Below are positions 1 through 6,163 of a DNA stretch of 6,480 bases, piece after piece. Each line of letters opens with the position of its first letter. The stretch's first letter is position 1. The notes beneath the pieces are model-generated. The model saw nothing but the letters and a program-made list of their open reading frames with translations, did not search any database and was not told the origin of the DNA. This DNA is from CAYGZL01 sp964354345 (GTDB lineage: Bacteria; Chloroflexota; Anaerolineae; Anaerolineales; UBA4823), in NCBI GenBank assembly GCA_964354345.1, contig CAYGZL010000162.1:1-6480 (forward strand). The letters run 5' to 3'. The translations under genes were made by a program, and so were the position numbers.

Positions 1-16
1 TGACGCAACTGCGCCA
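1..16 (-). promoter_or_regulatory. Candidate bacterial SECIS hairpin downstream of the Sec codon
   Basis: In the mRNA, UGGCGC pairs with GCGUCA (six pairs, one of them G-U) around a four-base AGUU loop. The arms are at 11-16 and 1-6 and the loop at 7-10. The loop begins 25 nt after the UGA and has G at its second position followed by U. From memory, the bacterial SECIS consensus is a small apical loop with a G in its first two positions, about 16-37 nt past the UGA, on a stem of at least 4 bp; this hairpin fits. The stem touches the window edge and may be longer. Confidence 0.55.
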
Positions 17-170
17 TATGCCGTTGGCAAAACGGTCAGACAAATCCCCGGTTGAAGACCAGCAGAATATTCTTGCGGCCGCGGTAATCCGCCAGAGAGA
101 CCGGCTGTCCATTAAAATCCATCAAGGTGAATTCCGGGGCAAGACGGTTGACCTCAACGTTTCGACTCAT
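1..170 (-). CDS. Peroxiredoxin-like (AhpC/TSA-type) selenoprotein, N-terminal part, Sec at codon 45, cut by window edge
   Basis: Seen: reading from ATG at 168-170, the protein begins MSRNVEVNRLAPEFTLMDF, then a GQPVSLADYRGRKN segment and the strand ILLVFNRGFV (residues 35-44). Next comes an in-frame TGA (36-38) and then PFCQRHMAQLR with no further stop to the edge. Known: AhpC/TSA peroxiredoxin-like proteins have APEFTL...G..VSL.DYRG followed by an RGxxCPFCxxxxAQL active site. The TGA sits exactly at the first Cys, so the site would be U45-P-F-C48, a redox pair reducing peroxides or disulfides in the cytoplasm. GGAGGG at 176-181 lies 5-6 nt before the ATG. The gene starts 15 bp after the hydrolase stop, so co-transcription is likely. 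Inferred: the TGA is read as selenocysteine, because the frame stays family-like on both sides and a SECIS-like hairpin follows. The alternative is a Cys-to-stop nonsense mutation or a sequencing error. The C-terminal part lies outside the window. Confidence 0.8.
36..38 (-). other. In-frame TGA read as selenocysteine (codon 45)
   Basis: The codon lies 44 codons after the ATG, in the peroxiredoxin-like frame. It replaces the first cysteine of the CxxC active site, while the second cysteine (C48, TGC) is kept. Replacement of a catalytic Cys by Sec in a thioredoxin-fold redox motif is the commonest pattern among bacterial selenoproteins. Confidence 0.75.
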
Positions 171-175
171 GAAAT

Positions 176-181
176 CCCTCC
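176..181 (-). promoter_or_regulatory. Ribosome binding site of the peroxiredoxin-like selenoprotein
   Basis: GGAGGG on the - strand, 5-6 nt before the ATG at 170. It lies in the 15-bp gap after the hydrolase stop codon (186-188). It fixes the start of a gene whose early TGA would otherwise hide it. Confidence 0.75.
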
Positions 182-185
182 AACT

Positions 186-1163
186 TTAATGATATTTCTC
201 AATGAATGGAATGATAACTCGCAAGAAATCAGTTGGTTGTTCTTCATGGGGTACATGACCACTGTTGGCTATCACCGCGAGCTCCGCACCAGGAATTTCA
301 TTGGCCAGGCGCAAGCTCTGGGTGGTCGGCACGATGCGGTCATCATCCCCGGTGATCACCAGGACAGGCAATTTTAATAGACTTATCTGCTGGCCTAATC
401 TCAAATCTCGACTTGCGGCGGTGAAATACCACAAGGCGCGATCCCAGTTATTAACCCGGGTGGGTTTGGAATAACCTGCCCAAATTTCTTCGGTGAGTTT
501 CGTTGGATCATGCCAGGCCGATTCGCCAAACTGCCGTCCCCAGCGTTGAATTTGTCGGGCAATCAATGGCCCGATATGGTTCATCTGCGGTGTCTGGTAG
601 AGAAAACGCATTAAGGATGTTGCCGGTCCGCCAGAATAAATGGCTGCATCCACCAATACCAGGGCTTGCACTCGCTCAGGATAGCGTAGCGTGGTGAGGG
701 TTGCCACCGCGCCGCCGGCAGAGTTGCCAATCAAAATAGCTTTTTGAATACCCAGTTTATCCATCAATGCCACGGTCAGTTCGGTTTGAAAATCTGGACC
801 ATAGGGGTTTGGGTCACTCCATTGCATGGGGCGTTCTGTCAATCCGAAGGCAGGCCGGTCGAAAGCCACCACCGTACCTAGCTGGCTTAATGGTTCCATC
901 ACCTCTCGCCAGGAGTAGACGCTGGAAGCGAAGCCATGTAGCAAGATCATGGCCGTCTGACCTTGACCGGTGATTTTGTAATGAATTTTTAAACCCTTGA
1001 CCTCGATGAACTTACTATCGGGATCAGCGAGTTCATCCACGGATACAGTGCCTTGCAAGGGCGGTACCGGGATCAACAGCGGTACAACCAGAACAAGTAG
1101 AAAAAGGATACCCAAGATAATTAATAACCAGCGTAGAAAGCGTTTCATTCGTGTATAAATCAT
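186..1163 (-). CDS. Membrane-anchored alpha/beta hydrolase
   Basis: This is a 325-residue alpha/beta-hydrolase-fold protein. Basic residues are followed by one hydrophobic segment (about 11-32), read as a signal-anchor with the catalytic domain outside the membrane; there is no lipobox or clear cleavage site. Visible elements: oxyanion strand LLHGF (74-78), nucleophile elbow GNSAGG with S148, acid in TGDDDRIVP (D274 or D275), and base H303 in SGHVPHEEQP. The helical cap (about 175-255) matches no specific substrate class I can name, so an esterase, epoxide hydrolase or C-C hydrolase are all possible. An in-frame TGA eight codons upstream limits the start. Neither the ATG at 1163 nor the one at 1148 (beginning MKRFLRW) has a good Shine-Dalgarno site, and 1148 is a reasonable alternative. 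The next gene starts 15 bp downstream, so the two probably form one transcript. Confidence 0.85.
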   Translation of the reverse strand: MIYTRMKRFLRWLLIILGILFLLVLVVPLLIPVPPLQGTVSVDELADPDSKFIEVKGLKIHYKITGQGQTAMILLHGFASSVYSWREVMEPLSQLGTVVAFDRPAFGLTERPMQWSDPNPYGPDFQTELTVALMDKLGIQKAILIGNSAGGAVATLTTLRYPERVQALVLVDAAIYSGGPATSLMRFLYQTPQMNHIGPLIARQIQRWGRQFGESAWHDPTKLTEEIWAGYSKPTRVNNWDRALWYFTAASRDLRLGQQISLLKLPVLVITGDDDRIVPTTQSLRLANEIPGAELAVIANSGHVPHEEQPTDFLRVIIPFIEKYH

Positions 1164-1318
1164 ATGCCCGGTTTGCGCCGGAATTGATCAAGTCAACTGC
1201 TACGACAACCGCCATTCCCTAAAGGATGCCGACAATCCTCAGCATGCACTGCCAGGGGTGACGGATCAGATACCGCTAACCAAGGTTTTCGAGAGTCTTC
1301 CGCAGCACAATACCCGTT
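1164..1318. other. Intergenic gap between acetyltransferase and hydrolase
   Basis: This is 155 bp without a convincing gene. I see two weak dyads: CCGG around TTTGCG near 1168-1182, and AGGAT/ATCCT around seven bases near 1223-1239. Neither has a following T-run, so neither is called a terminator. On the - strand, TTGACT and TTGATC occur about 26 and 21 bp before a TATGAT overlapping the hydrolase start, which is too far apart for a standard promoter. How the hydrolase is transcribed is not clear. Confidence 0.4.
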
Positions 1319-2446
1319 TCACAGTTTCCTATGGAATACCCGGTGATTGGTAAAGGGGCGTCCGCCTAGGTTAATCAGGTCACGCCGCATCTGCACGGCT
1401 GACTCCGCCACCTGGGTCAGGGCAGCGTGTTGATAGCCGTACTCCTTGACTGTCTTCTCGACTTCAGAGAACATCAAGGCATTTCCACCAATACCCTGGA
1501 ACTCCGGCAGGATACCGGTGCCATTCAAGGCAATCCACTGCGACCGGCGTAATTCAAGCAGCAGATCGAATATGCCGAAAGGTAACAACCGGCCTTTGCA
1601 GCGTTGAATTGCCGCGGAAACATCCGCGAAGCCAAACAGGAAGCCAACAACATCCTCACCGTGAATAATGATTTTAATCAACTTTGGATCAGCAATGGTC
1701 AGGATGTTATCCAGGACGAATTTAACTTCCCGATCGGTTAATGGATAATACTCCCAGTTATTGACAAAGGCTTTGTTGTAGGCTTCGCCAATGCGCGGCG
1801 CCCATTGGATCAGATCGCGTTTGTTTTTGAACCGATGGACCTTCAAAGTGCCCCGTTGTTGCACACGTTCGGCGATGCGGTGAATGCGCTCGGGCATTTT
1901 AAATATATCCGGGTTGAGGTAACAGGAAATAAAATCCACCTCTTTCTCAAAACCCAGTGCCTCAACGAGCTTAACCAGGTAGGATTGGTTATAGTTTAGC
2001 ATCGACATCACCTGGCGGTGTTCAAAGCCCTCAATGAGTAGTCCGTAACCATCGAGCGGACCGAGACCCTTTGGACCGACCACAGTATCCAAACCGCGCT
2101 GCTTTGCCCAGGCGAAGACCGGTTCGAACAAAGCATTGGCGATTTCCTGATCGTCGGCGCATTCGAAGAAGTAAAATTGTGCCTGGTGGGTTTTATGGTA
2201 ATCGTTAAAGCTTTTGTTTTCGAAGACCGCGATGCGGCCAACATCCTTACCATCCTTGATTGCGATAAAGAAATCGCCATCTGAGTGTTCGTAAAAGGGA
2301 TGCTTCTTCCGGTTGAGCTGGTTTTCGTGGTCAATCAGCAGCGGTGGAACCCATTGGGGGGTATTGGCGTAGAATTGGAAATGAAGCCGGGTGAACCGCC
2401 GCACATGAGCTTTGTTATTCGTGTCTATCTTTTCGATGGTTAGCAT
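1319..2446 (-). CDS. YghO-like GNAT-related acetyltransferase of unknown substrate
   Basis: This is a 375-residue cytoplasmic protein. The N-terminal half has the pattern FYANTPQWVPPL (25-36), a KKHPFYEHSDGDFFIA block (47-62) and KDGKDVGRIAVF (64-75). It then shows a GPKGLGPLDGYGLLIEGF segment (124-141) and LVEALGFEKEVDFISCYL. This order is known from the YghO-like group, often listed as N-acetyltransferase or hypothetical. The C-terminal half has a second GNAT-like unit, with a candidate acetyl-CoA loop QGIGGNAL (317-324) after the strand ALNGTGILPEF. The start is set by AGGAGG at 2451-2456. The frame stays open upstream to an ATG at 2677, but that extension reads through the ABC relic and is not part of this family. 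It probably has its own promoter. The substrate is unknown. Confidence 0.8.
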   Translation of the reverse strand: MLTIEKIDTNNKAHVRRFTRLHFQFYANTPQWVPPLLIDHENQLNRKKHPFYEHSDGDFFIAIKDGKDVGRIAVFENKSFNDYHKTHQAQFYFFECADDQEIANALFEPVFAWAKQRGLDTVVGPKGLGPLDGYGLLIEGFEHRQVMSMLNYNQSYLVKLVEALGFEKEVDFISCYLNPDIFKMPERIHRIAERVQQRGTLKVHRFKNKRDLIQWAPRIGEAYNKAFVNNWEYYPLTDREVKFVLDNILTIADPKLIKIIIHGEDVVGFLFGFADVSAAIQRCKGRLLPFGIFDLLLELRRSQWIALNGTGILPEFQGIGGNALMFSEVEKTVKEYGYQHAALTQVAESAVQMRRDLINLGGRPFTNHRVFHRKL

Positions 2447-2450
2447 AAAT

Positions 2451-2456
2451 CCTCCT
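2451..2456 (-). promoter_or_regulatory. Shine-Dalgarno site fixing the acetyltransferase start
   Basis: A perfect AGGAGG on the - strand, 4 nt before the ATG at 2446. It argues for the 375-residue product over the 452-residue reading that begins in the relic upstream. Confidence 0.85.
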
Positions 2457-2482
2457 AAAAAATGGTTAATGAAGTTGTCGGG

Positions 2483-2488
2483 ATTATA
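2483..2488 (-). promoter_or_regulatory. Probable -10 box for the acetyltransferase gene
   Basis: A consensus TATAAT on the - strand, ending 36 nt before the ATG. At 17-bp spacing the -35 position reads CGGGCG, a poor match, and no TGn extension is present. This is therefore a weak or activator-dependent promoter at best. Its TAA is also the stop codon of the ABC-ATPase relic. Confidence 0.4.
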
Positions 2489-2719
2489 CTGCTTTTCTGG
2501 GGATACGCCCGGCGACTGTTTCTGAGTGGTTTTCCTCTGGCTTGACATCTCGTAGCATCGGGATCCGACCAACACAAGTAACAACCTCCGCGCTGTGGGT
2601 GACCAGCAAGATATTTTCCCACGGCCGCTCTTCCCCAGGATGGCAACGGGCTCACAATCGGCGACACACTCATCCACCTGGCGTAGAACATGATATGTCT
2701 GGTAGTCTTCCGGGTGTCT
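2484..2719 (-). pseudogene. Relic of an ABC-transporter ATPase with large internal deletion
   Basis: Seen: reading 2719 downward gives EDYQTYHVLRQVDECVADCEP (split here: EDYQTYHVLRQV, then DECVADCEP), followed by VAILGKSGRGK at 2647-2615. This matches the N-terminus and Walker A of ABC ATPases of the LolD/MacB type, where GEFVAILGKSGSGKS is typical. Right after it, in another frame, 2618-2484 reads ENILLVTHSAEVVTCVGRIPMLRD and then a short tail to a TAA (broken as ENILLVTHSAEV and VTCVGRIPMLRD). That matches the H-loop (THS) and C-terminus of the same family. Missing are the rest of Walker A (S/T replaced by I), the Q-loop, the LSGGQ signature and Walker B, about 150 residues. The frame change means the deletion is not a multiple of three. 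A TAG at 2720-2722 closes the frame upstream and no start codon is evident. It cannot make a working ATPase. Confidence 0.75.
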
Positions 2720-2752
2720 CTAAATAAACTGATTTTGACGTAAAAACACCCG
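2711..2752. repeat. Inverted repeat around the 5' edge of the ABC relic
   Basis: CGGGTGT at 2711-2717 and ACACCCG at 2746-2752 form perfect 7-bp arms separated by 28 AT-rich bases. Neither strand has a T-run after the second arm, so it is not a standard terminator. It may be chance or a scar. Confidence 0.3.
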
Positions 2753-2765
2753 TGTGGCAATGGGT
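2742..2765 (-). terminator. Weak candidate terminator after the photolyase gene
   Basis: On the - strand, 10 nt past the photolyase stop, ACCC (2765-2762) can pair with GGGT (2751-2748) across a 10-base loop, followed by G and five T. The stem is only 4 bp, so this is tentative. Confidence 0.22.
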
Positions 2766-2775
2766 TATCCTGGAT

Positions 2776-4191
2776 CTACCTGGCCGAGGCGTACATTACC
2801 AGAGCACGTTCTTTAGCAGCAGCATGATCAACGATAGGCGCTCGATAATCGCGACCGATCAAACAACCGGTCGATTGCTGGATATCACTGGGCATTTTCC
2901 AGGGTGTGTGGATATATTCCTGGGGAACTTGGACCAGTTCGGGCACCCGATGTCGAATATAGATGCCTTCAGGATCGTAACGAGCGCTTTGCATGATTGG
3001 ATTGAAGACGCGAAAGTAGGGAGCCGCGTCAGCGCAAGTGCCAGCCGTCCACTGCCAACCGCCATTGTTAGCAGCCGGATCCCCATTAATCAGATGCTGC
3101 ATGAAGAAACGTTCACCCCATTGCCAGTCAGTCAGTAAATCTTTCGTCAGGAAGGAGGCAACAAGCATTCGCGCCCGGTTGTGTATCCAGCCGGTTTGAA
3201 TTAACTGACACATGGCTGCGTCAACCGCTGGATAGCCAGTATGTCCATTGCACCACGCGATAAAATTATCTCGATCGTTTTTCCAGGGAATGTTTTTCAT
3301 GCGAAAATTAAACCGATGTACGCGGGGGAAATGATACAGGATGTGTATATAGAAATCTCGCCAGATTAATTCATTTAGCCAGATTTCGATGCCCTCTTGA
3401 GCTTCTTTATCCCGGATCGTGATTTGCGCGGCGATTGCCTGCACCGCCGCCTGGCGAGCAGAAATCATACCAAAGCGAAAATTGGGGGAAAGCTGCGATG
3501 TAGCGTCCAGGTCCACTCGGTTACGCTGTGTGGCATAAGAATTGACCATGCCTCCCCCAAGAAAGTCTCTTAATCGTCGTTGGGCTTCGCCCTCACCAGC
3601 CGAAAAAAGCACAGTTGCGGGTAATGTCGGTTCGGTCGGAATGGGCAGGCTGTCTATGTTCTTACGTGTATTGATGCGAGCAGGAACTGTGAAGTTGATA
3701 TTGCTTTGGAAGGATGGCAGGGCTTTCCATGCCCGACTAAATGGAGTGAATACCGTGTATGGAAGACCATCGGCCTTGATCACACTTCCGGGTGGATGAA
3801 TGGCTGGGCTGCCAGTCCAACGAACTGGCAGGCTGCGGGCGACTGCGTCATTGCGCTGGCGAGCGTATGGGGAATAATCTGGTTCAGCAAAAATGGCGTT
3901 GACAGGTTGGATTTCACCTACCAGGCAAGTCAGTTGTTCCAACGGGTCGCCCTGCCGGATGATTAGCCGGCTGCCACACTGGTGTAATTGCTCATCCAGG
4001 GAGTGTAAACCAGCCATTAGAAATGCCGTGCGTTTCTCGCTGGCATAAGGTGAGGACAATAAATTAGGATCGAGGATGAAGACCGGCACTACCTGATCGG
4101 TCGATTCCAACACAGATTGCAAGGCCTGGTTGTCTGTCAGCCGCAAATCCCGCCGCACCCACCAAATGGCCGTGGAAAGCGGTCCTGTCAT
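2776..4191 (-). CDS. phrB: Deoxyribodipyrimidine (class I CPD) photolyase
   Basis: This 471-residue flavoprotein uses blue or near-UV light to split cyclobutane pyrimidine dimers in DNA. The N-terminal antenna domain begins IWWVRRDLRLTDNQAL (9-24) and runs to about 130; a linker leads to the helical FAD domain (about 205-471). Conserved parts: LNELIWRDFY (272-281), with E274 and W277 at the dimer-binding positions of the E. coli enzyme; TGYPAVDAAM (318-327); WIHNRARM (335-342); and DPAANNGGWQW (371-381), with N375 as the flavin-contacting Asn. The electron-transfer tryptophans W313, W356 and W379 align with E. coli W306, W359 and W382, so photoreduction should work. Length equals the family norm. 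The start ATG overlaps the reductase stop (ATGA at 4188-4191) with only a weak AGG ahead, which suggests translational coupling. Which antenna cofactor it binds cannot be told by eye. Confidence 0.95.
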   Translation of the reverse strand: MTGPLSTAIWWVRRDLRLTDNQALQSVLESTDQVVPVFILDPNLLSSPYASEKRTAFLMAGLHSLDEQLHQCGSRLIIRQGDPLEQLTCLVGEIQPVNAIFAEPDYSPYARQRNDAVARSLPVRWTGSPAIHPPGSVIKADGLPYTVFTPFSRAWKALPSFQSNINFTVPARINTRKNIDSLPIPTEPTLPATVLFSAGEGEAQRRLRDFLGGGMVNSYATQRNRVDLDATSQLSPNFRFGMISARQAAVQAIAAQITIRDKEAQEGIEIWLNELIWRDFYIHILYHFPRVHRFNFRMKNIPWKNDRDNFIAWCNGHTGYPAVDAAMCQLIQTGWIHNRARMLVASFLTKDLLTDWQWGERFFMQHLINGDPAANNGGWQWTAGTCADAAPYFRVFNPIMQSARYDPEGIYIRHRVPELVQVPQEYIHTPWKMPSDIQQSTGCLIGRDYRAPIVDHAAAKERALVMYASAR

Positions 4192-5129
4192 AACCTGACG
4201 CTTAGATCATCCAACCCGGCGACTTCAGTCTCCGATAAGCGCCAGCCAAGCGCACCCGCGTTTGCAATAGCCTGTGCAGCGTTCTTTGCGCCAGGAATAG
4301 GAACTGTCCCTTTACAGATCAACCAGTTCAAGGCCACCTGAGCGGGTGTTTTTCCATCATGGGCGTGGCCGATCTCACGCATATGTCTGATTAATGGCTG
4401 CATCTTCTCCAACAACTCCCCGTTGTACTTACTCAACCGGAAACCCGGCGCTGGTTTATTCAGGGTGTACTTGCCTGTCAGAATGCCTTGCGCCAGGGGG
4501 CTATAGGAGATAACACTGATGCCCAACTCATGGCATGTTTTCAAAGTGCCATCGAACTCGACCTGGCGTTTAATCAAGTTATATTCCACCTGGTTTGAGG
4601 CCAGCACAATACCCCGTTTCTCCAATGCCTGGTGAGCGCGGTGCATTTGGTCGGAGCTATAATTGGATACACCAACTGCTTTGGCCAACCCGGCTTGTAC
4701 AGCATCTGCGAGGGCATCCGCCCAGGTCTCGATGGCAACTGGCGGATACGGCCAATGGAGCTGGTAGAGGTCAACCTGTGCCCGACCTAGACGTCTTAAG
4801 CTGCCTCGCAGAGCCCGTAGTAGACTTCCCTTACTGAGGCGCCAGGGAAAAGGGAAGAATTTCGTAGCGATGAGCAGGGGAGCACCAGATTCAGCCAGGA
4901 AGCGCCCCAGGATCCGTTCAGATTGTCCCTGCCCATACACTTCGGCTGTATCGAACCAGTTTATTCCAGCTTCCAGACTCACCTGGAAGGCGGAATGGAC
5001 ATCATTTTCCTGATAGCCGCGACCAAATCCCCAAAACAGGCGATCACCCCATGCCCAGGCCCCAACTCCGATCGGTGAAATTCGGAGCTCGGTTTTACCC
5101 AACGGGATAAGATCAGTGGCATCTGGCAT
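4188..5129 (-). CDS. Aldo/keto reductase
   Basis: A 313-residue (beta/alpha)8 NAD(P)H-dependent oxidoreductase of the cytoplasm that reduces aldehydes or ketones. The catalytic tetrad is complete: D60 and Y65 in FDTAEVYG, K90 in LLIATK, and H125 in LYQLHWPYPP. Cofactor-side motifs are GVSNYSSDQM (153-162), SYSPLAQGILTGKY and the C-terminal IPGAKNAAQAIANAGAL. The opening LGKTELRISPIGVGAWAWGD resembles plant chloroplast and cyanobacterial members such as At1g06690-type proteins; I say this from memory. The start at 5129 is preceded by AAGGA about 9 nt upstream, which overlaps the TAA of the upstream epimerase gene, and the gap is 12 bp. Placed between the epimerase and the photolyase, it may handle reactive carbonyls formed under light or oxidative stress, but the true substrate is unknown. 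Confidence 0.92.
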   Translation of the reverse strand: MPDATDLIPLGKTELRISPIGVGAWAWGDRLFWGFGRGYQENDVHSAFQVSLEAGINWFDTAEVYGQGQSERILGRFLAESGAPLLIATKFFPFPWRLSKGSLLRALRGSLRRLGRAQVDLYQLHWPYPPVAIETWADALADAVQAGLAKAVGVSNYSSDQMHRAHQALEKRGIVLASNQVEYNLIKRQVEFDGTLKTCHELGISVISYSPLAQGILTGKYTLNKPAPGFRLSKYNGELLEKMQPLIRHMREIGHAHDGKTPAQVALNWLICKGTVPIPGAKNAAQAIANAGALGWRLSETEVAGLDDLSVRL

Positions 5130-5141
5130 ATAGACAGTTCC

Positions 5142-6062
5142 TTATCCTTCTTTATTTAATATATTCCGTAAAGCCGGTTCAATGTGCGGGAAGCGGAACT
5201 GATATCCCAGGTTTTCCAGATGGCTTGGTAATACTTTTTGTCCATCTACCAGGACGGTTGCCATTTCCCCGAATAAAAGACGCAAGACGAAAGCAGGGAC
5301 AGGGATCAACGCCGGTCGTCTGAGTACTTTCCCCAGCATGCGGGAAAACTGGGCATTGGTGAGTGGATCAGGCGCAGCCAGGTTGAACGGTCCAGATCCT
5401 TCTGGATGTTCAATAAGGAAGCGGATCGCAGAAACCTCATCTGCCAGGTGGATCCATGGGAACCACTGGCGCCCATTGCCAAGAGATCCTCCTGTAAACA
5501 GGCGAAAAGGCAGCAGCATAGGAACCAAAGCGCCTTCATGCGCATCCAGGACAATACCGGTGCGGATGATTGCACGGCGTACACCCATTTTCTCAAGATT
5601 AGTTGTGGAACCCTCCCAACGAACGCAAACCTGGCTGACGAAATCCTTCCCGGGAGGTGTTCCCTCCGTGATATCCTGGTCTCCACTCGGACCATAATAG
5701 CCCACTGCAGAAGACTGGATTACCACATTGGGCTTTTGTGAAGCCTGCTCGACCGCCTGTACAACGGCCAGACCGGCATTCAATCGGCTGTTCAGGATCC
5801 GTTGTTTGCGTTCGTCAGTCCAACGACCTGCAGCAATAGACTCGCCTGCTAAGTTTACAATCGCCTCTGCGCCATCCACCAGATGCCCCCACCCTTCTAC
5901 GCTCCGTCCATCCCATTTAACCAGCTTTACCCCTGCCGGTAACTGACCTGGTCGTCGTTCGGGGTCGCGACTGAGCACAAACACTTCGTGCTGCTGCTTG
6001 ATGAAATCGATTGCCAGTGCTTTTCCAATCAAACCTGTTCCACCGGTCAGGATGATGCGCAT
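5142..6062 (-). CDS. TIGR01777-family SDR (NAD(P)-binding epimerase-like) oxidoreductase
   Basis: A 306-residue extended short-chain dehydrogenase of the YfcH type. It starts MRIILTGGTGLIGKAL, whose TGGTGLIG (6-13) is the Rossmann nucleotide loop. NLAGE (70-74), RWTDERKQRILNSRL (80-94) and SSAVGYYG (117-124) follow; these are family hallmarks, and SSAVGYYG supplies the usual catalytic Tyr. Later come IRTGIVLD (166-173), the WIHLADEV block (203-210) and a C-terminal DUF1731-like part (about 240-300). The substrate of this family is unknown. The start at 6062 has AGGAGG 8 nt upstream; an in-frame ATG at 6107 would precede that site and lie at the predicted transcription start. It is the first gene of the operon with the reductase and photolyase. 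From memory, TIGR01777 genes often sit next to photolyase and B12-type MerR genes. Confidence 0.92.
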   Translation of the reverse strand: MRIILTGGTGLIGKALAIDFIKQQHEVFVLSRDPERRPGQLPAGVKLVKWDGRSVEGWGHLVDGAEAIVNLAGESIAAGRWTDERKQRILNSRLNAGLAVVQAVEQASQKPNVVIQSSAVGYYGPSGDQDITEGTPPGKDFVSQVCVRWEGSTTNLEKMGVRRAIIRTGIVLDAHEGALVPMLLPFRLFTGGSLGNGRQWFPWIHLADEVSAIRFLIEHPEGSGPFNLAAPDPLTNAQFSRMLGKVLRRPALIPVPAFVLRLLFGEMATVLVDGQKVLPSHLENLGYQFRFPHIEPALRNILNKEG

Positions 6063-6070
6063 CTCCAGAT

Positions 6071-6076
6071 CCTCCT
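6071..6076 (-). promoter_or_regulatory. Shine-Dalgarno site fixing the TIGR01777 gene start
   Basis: A perfect AGGAGG on the - strand, 8 nt before the ATG at 6062. It decides against the in-frame ATG at 6107, which would add 15 residues ahead of the Rossmann strand. Confidence 0.85.
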
Positions 6077-6111
6077 GGTTTTGAGTAAACCCATAACGAA
6101 AAGACAAGAAG

Positions 6112-6140
6112 ATTATATGCCTGATTCCTTAGGGCGTCAA
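6112..6140 (-). promoter_or_regulatory. Promoter of the epimerase-reductase-photolyase operon
   Basis: On the - strand, TTGACG (6140-6135) and a consensus TATAAT (6117-6112) are separated by exactly 17 bp. Transcription should start near 6105, giving a leader of about 43 nt to the ATG at 6062. The -35 box is partly inside the third of three 11-bp repeats read as an operator, so repression by occlusion of RNA polymerase fits. Confidence 0.85.
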
Positions 6141-6163
6141 GGATTTGTATAATAATTGTACAA
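6131..6163 (-). promoter_or_regulatory. Candidate CarH/LitR-type operator: three tandem 11-bp repeats
   Basis: On the - strand, consecutive 11-mers are TTGTACAATTA (6163-6153), TTATACAAATC (6152-6142) and CTTGACGCCCT (6141-6131). The first two fit the pattern nTnnACAnnnn. The third fits except for ACG instead of ACA, and it contains the operon's -35 box. I recall that pattern and layout (head-to-tail 11-bp repeats, one over the -35 element) from CarH operators. The divergent gene encodes a regulator of just that type. The AT-rich sequence makes partial matches easy, so binding is an inference. Confidence 0.5.

Noticed and set aside
36..38. The TGA as the true stop of a 44-residue peptide
   Set aside because: The frame after it keeps the peroxiredoxin active-site sequence (PFCQRHMAQLR), which would not be expected unless it is translated or was lost very recently.
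18..377. A 119-residue + strand frame at the left end
   Set aside because: It lies antisense to the selenoprotein and the hydrolase C-terminus, both of which show clear family motifs and ribosome sites. Its own translation shows no recognisable motif.
1161..1195. A promoter for the hydrolase built from TTGACT or TTGATC and TATGAT
   Set aside because: The spacers are about 26 and 21 bp, outside the usual range, and the -10 box would overlap the start codon.
2711..2752. The 7-bp inverted repeat as an intrinsic terminator of the photolyase operon
   Set aside because: The loop is 28 nt and neither strand has a T-run after the stem.
2455..2760. A 101-residue - strand frame between photolyase and acetyltransferase as an intact small gene
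   Set aside because: It is out of frame with both ABC-like segments, which explain the same bases better. Its own product resembles nothing.
5306..5695. Long frames of 111-129 residues on both strands inside the TIGR01777 gene
   Set aside because: They are overlapped throughout by a well-supported SDR protein, have no family features, and are expected by chance in coding DNA of this composition.
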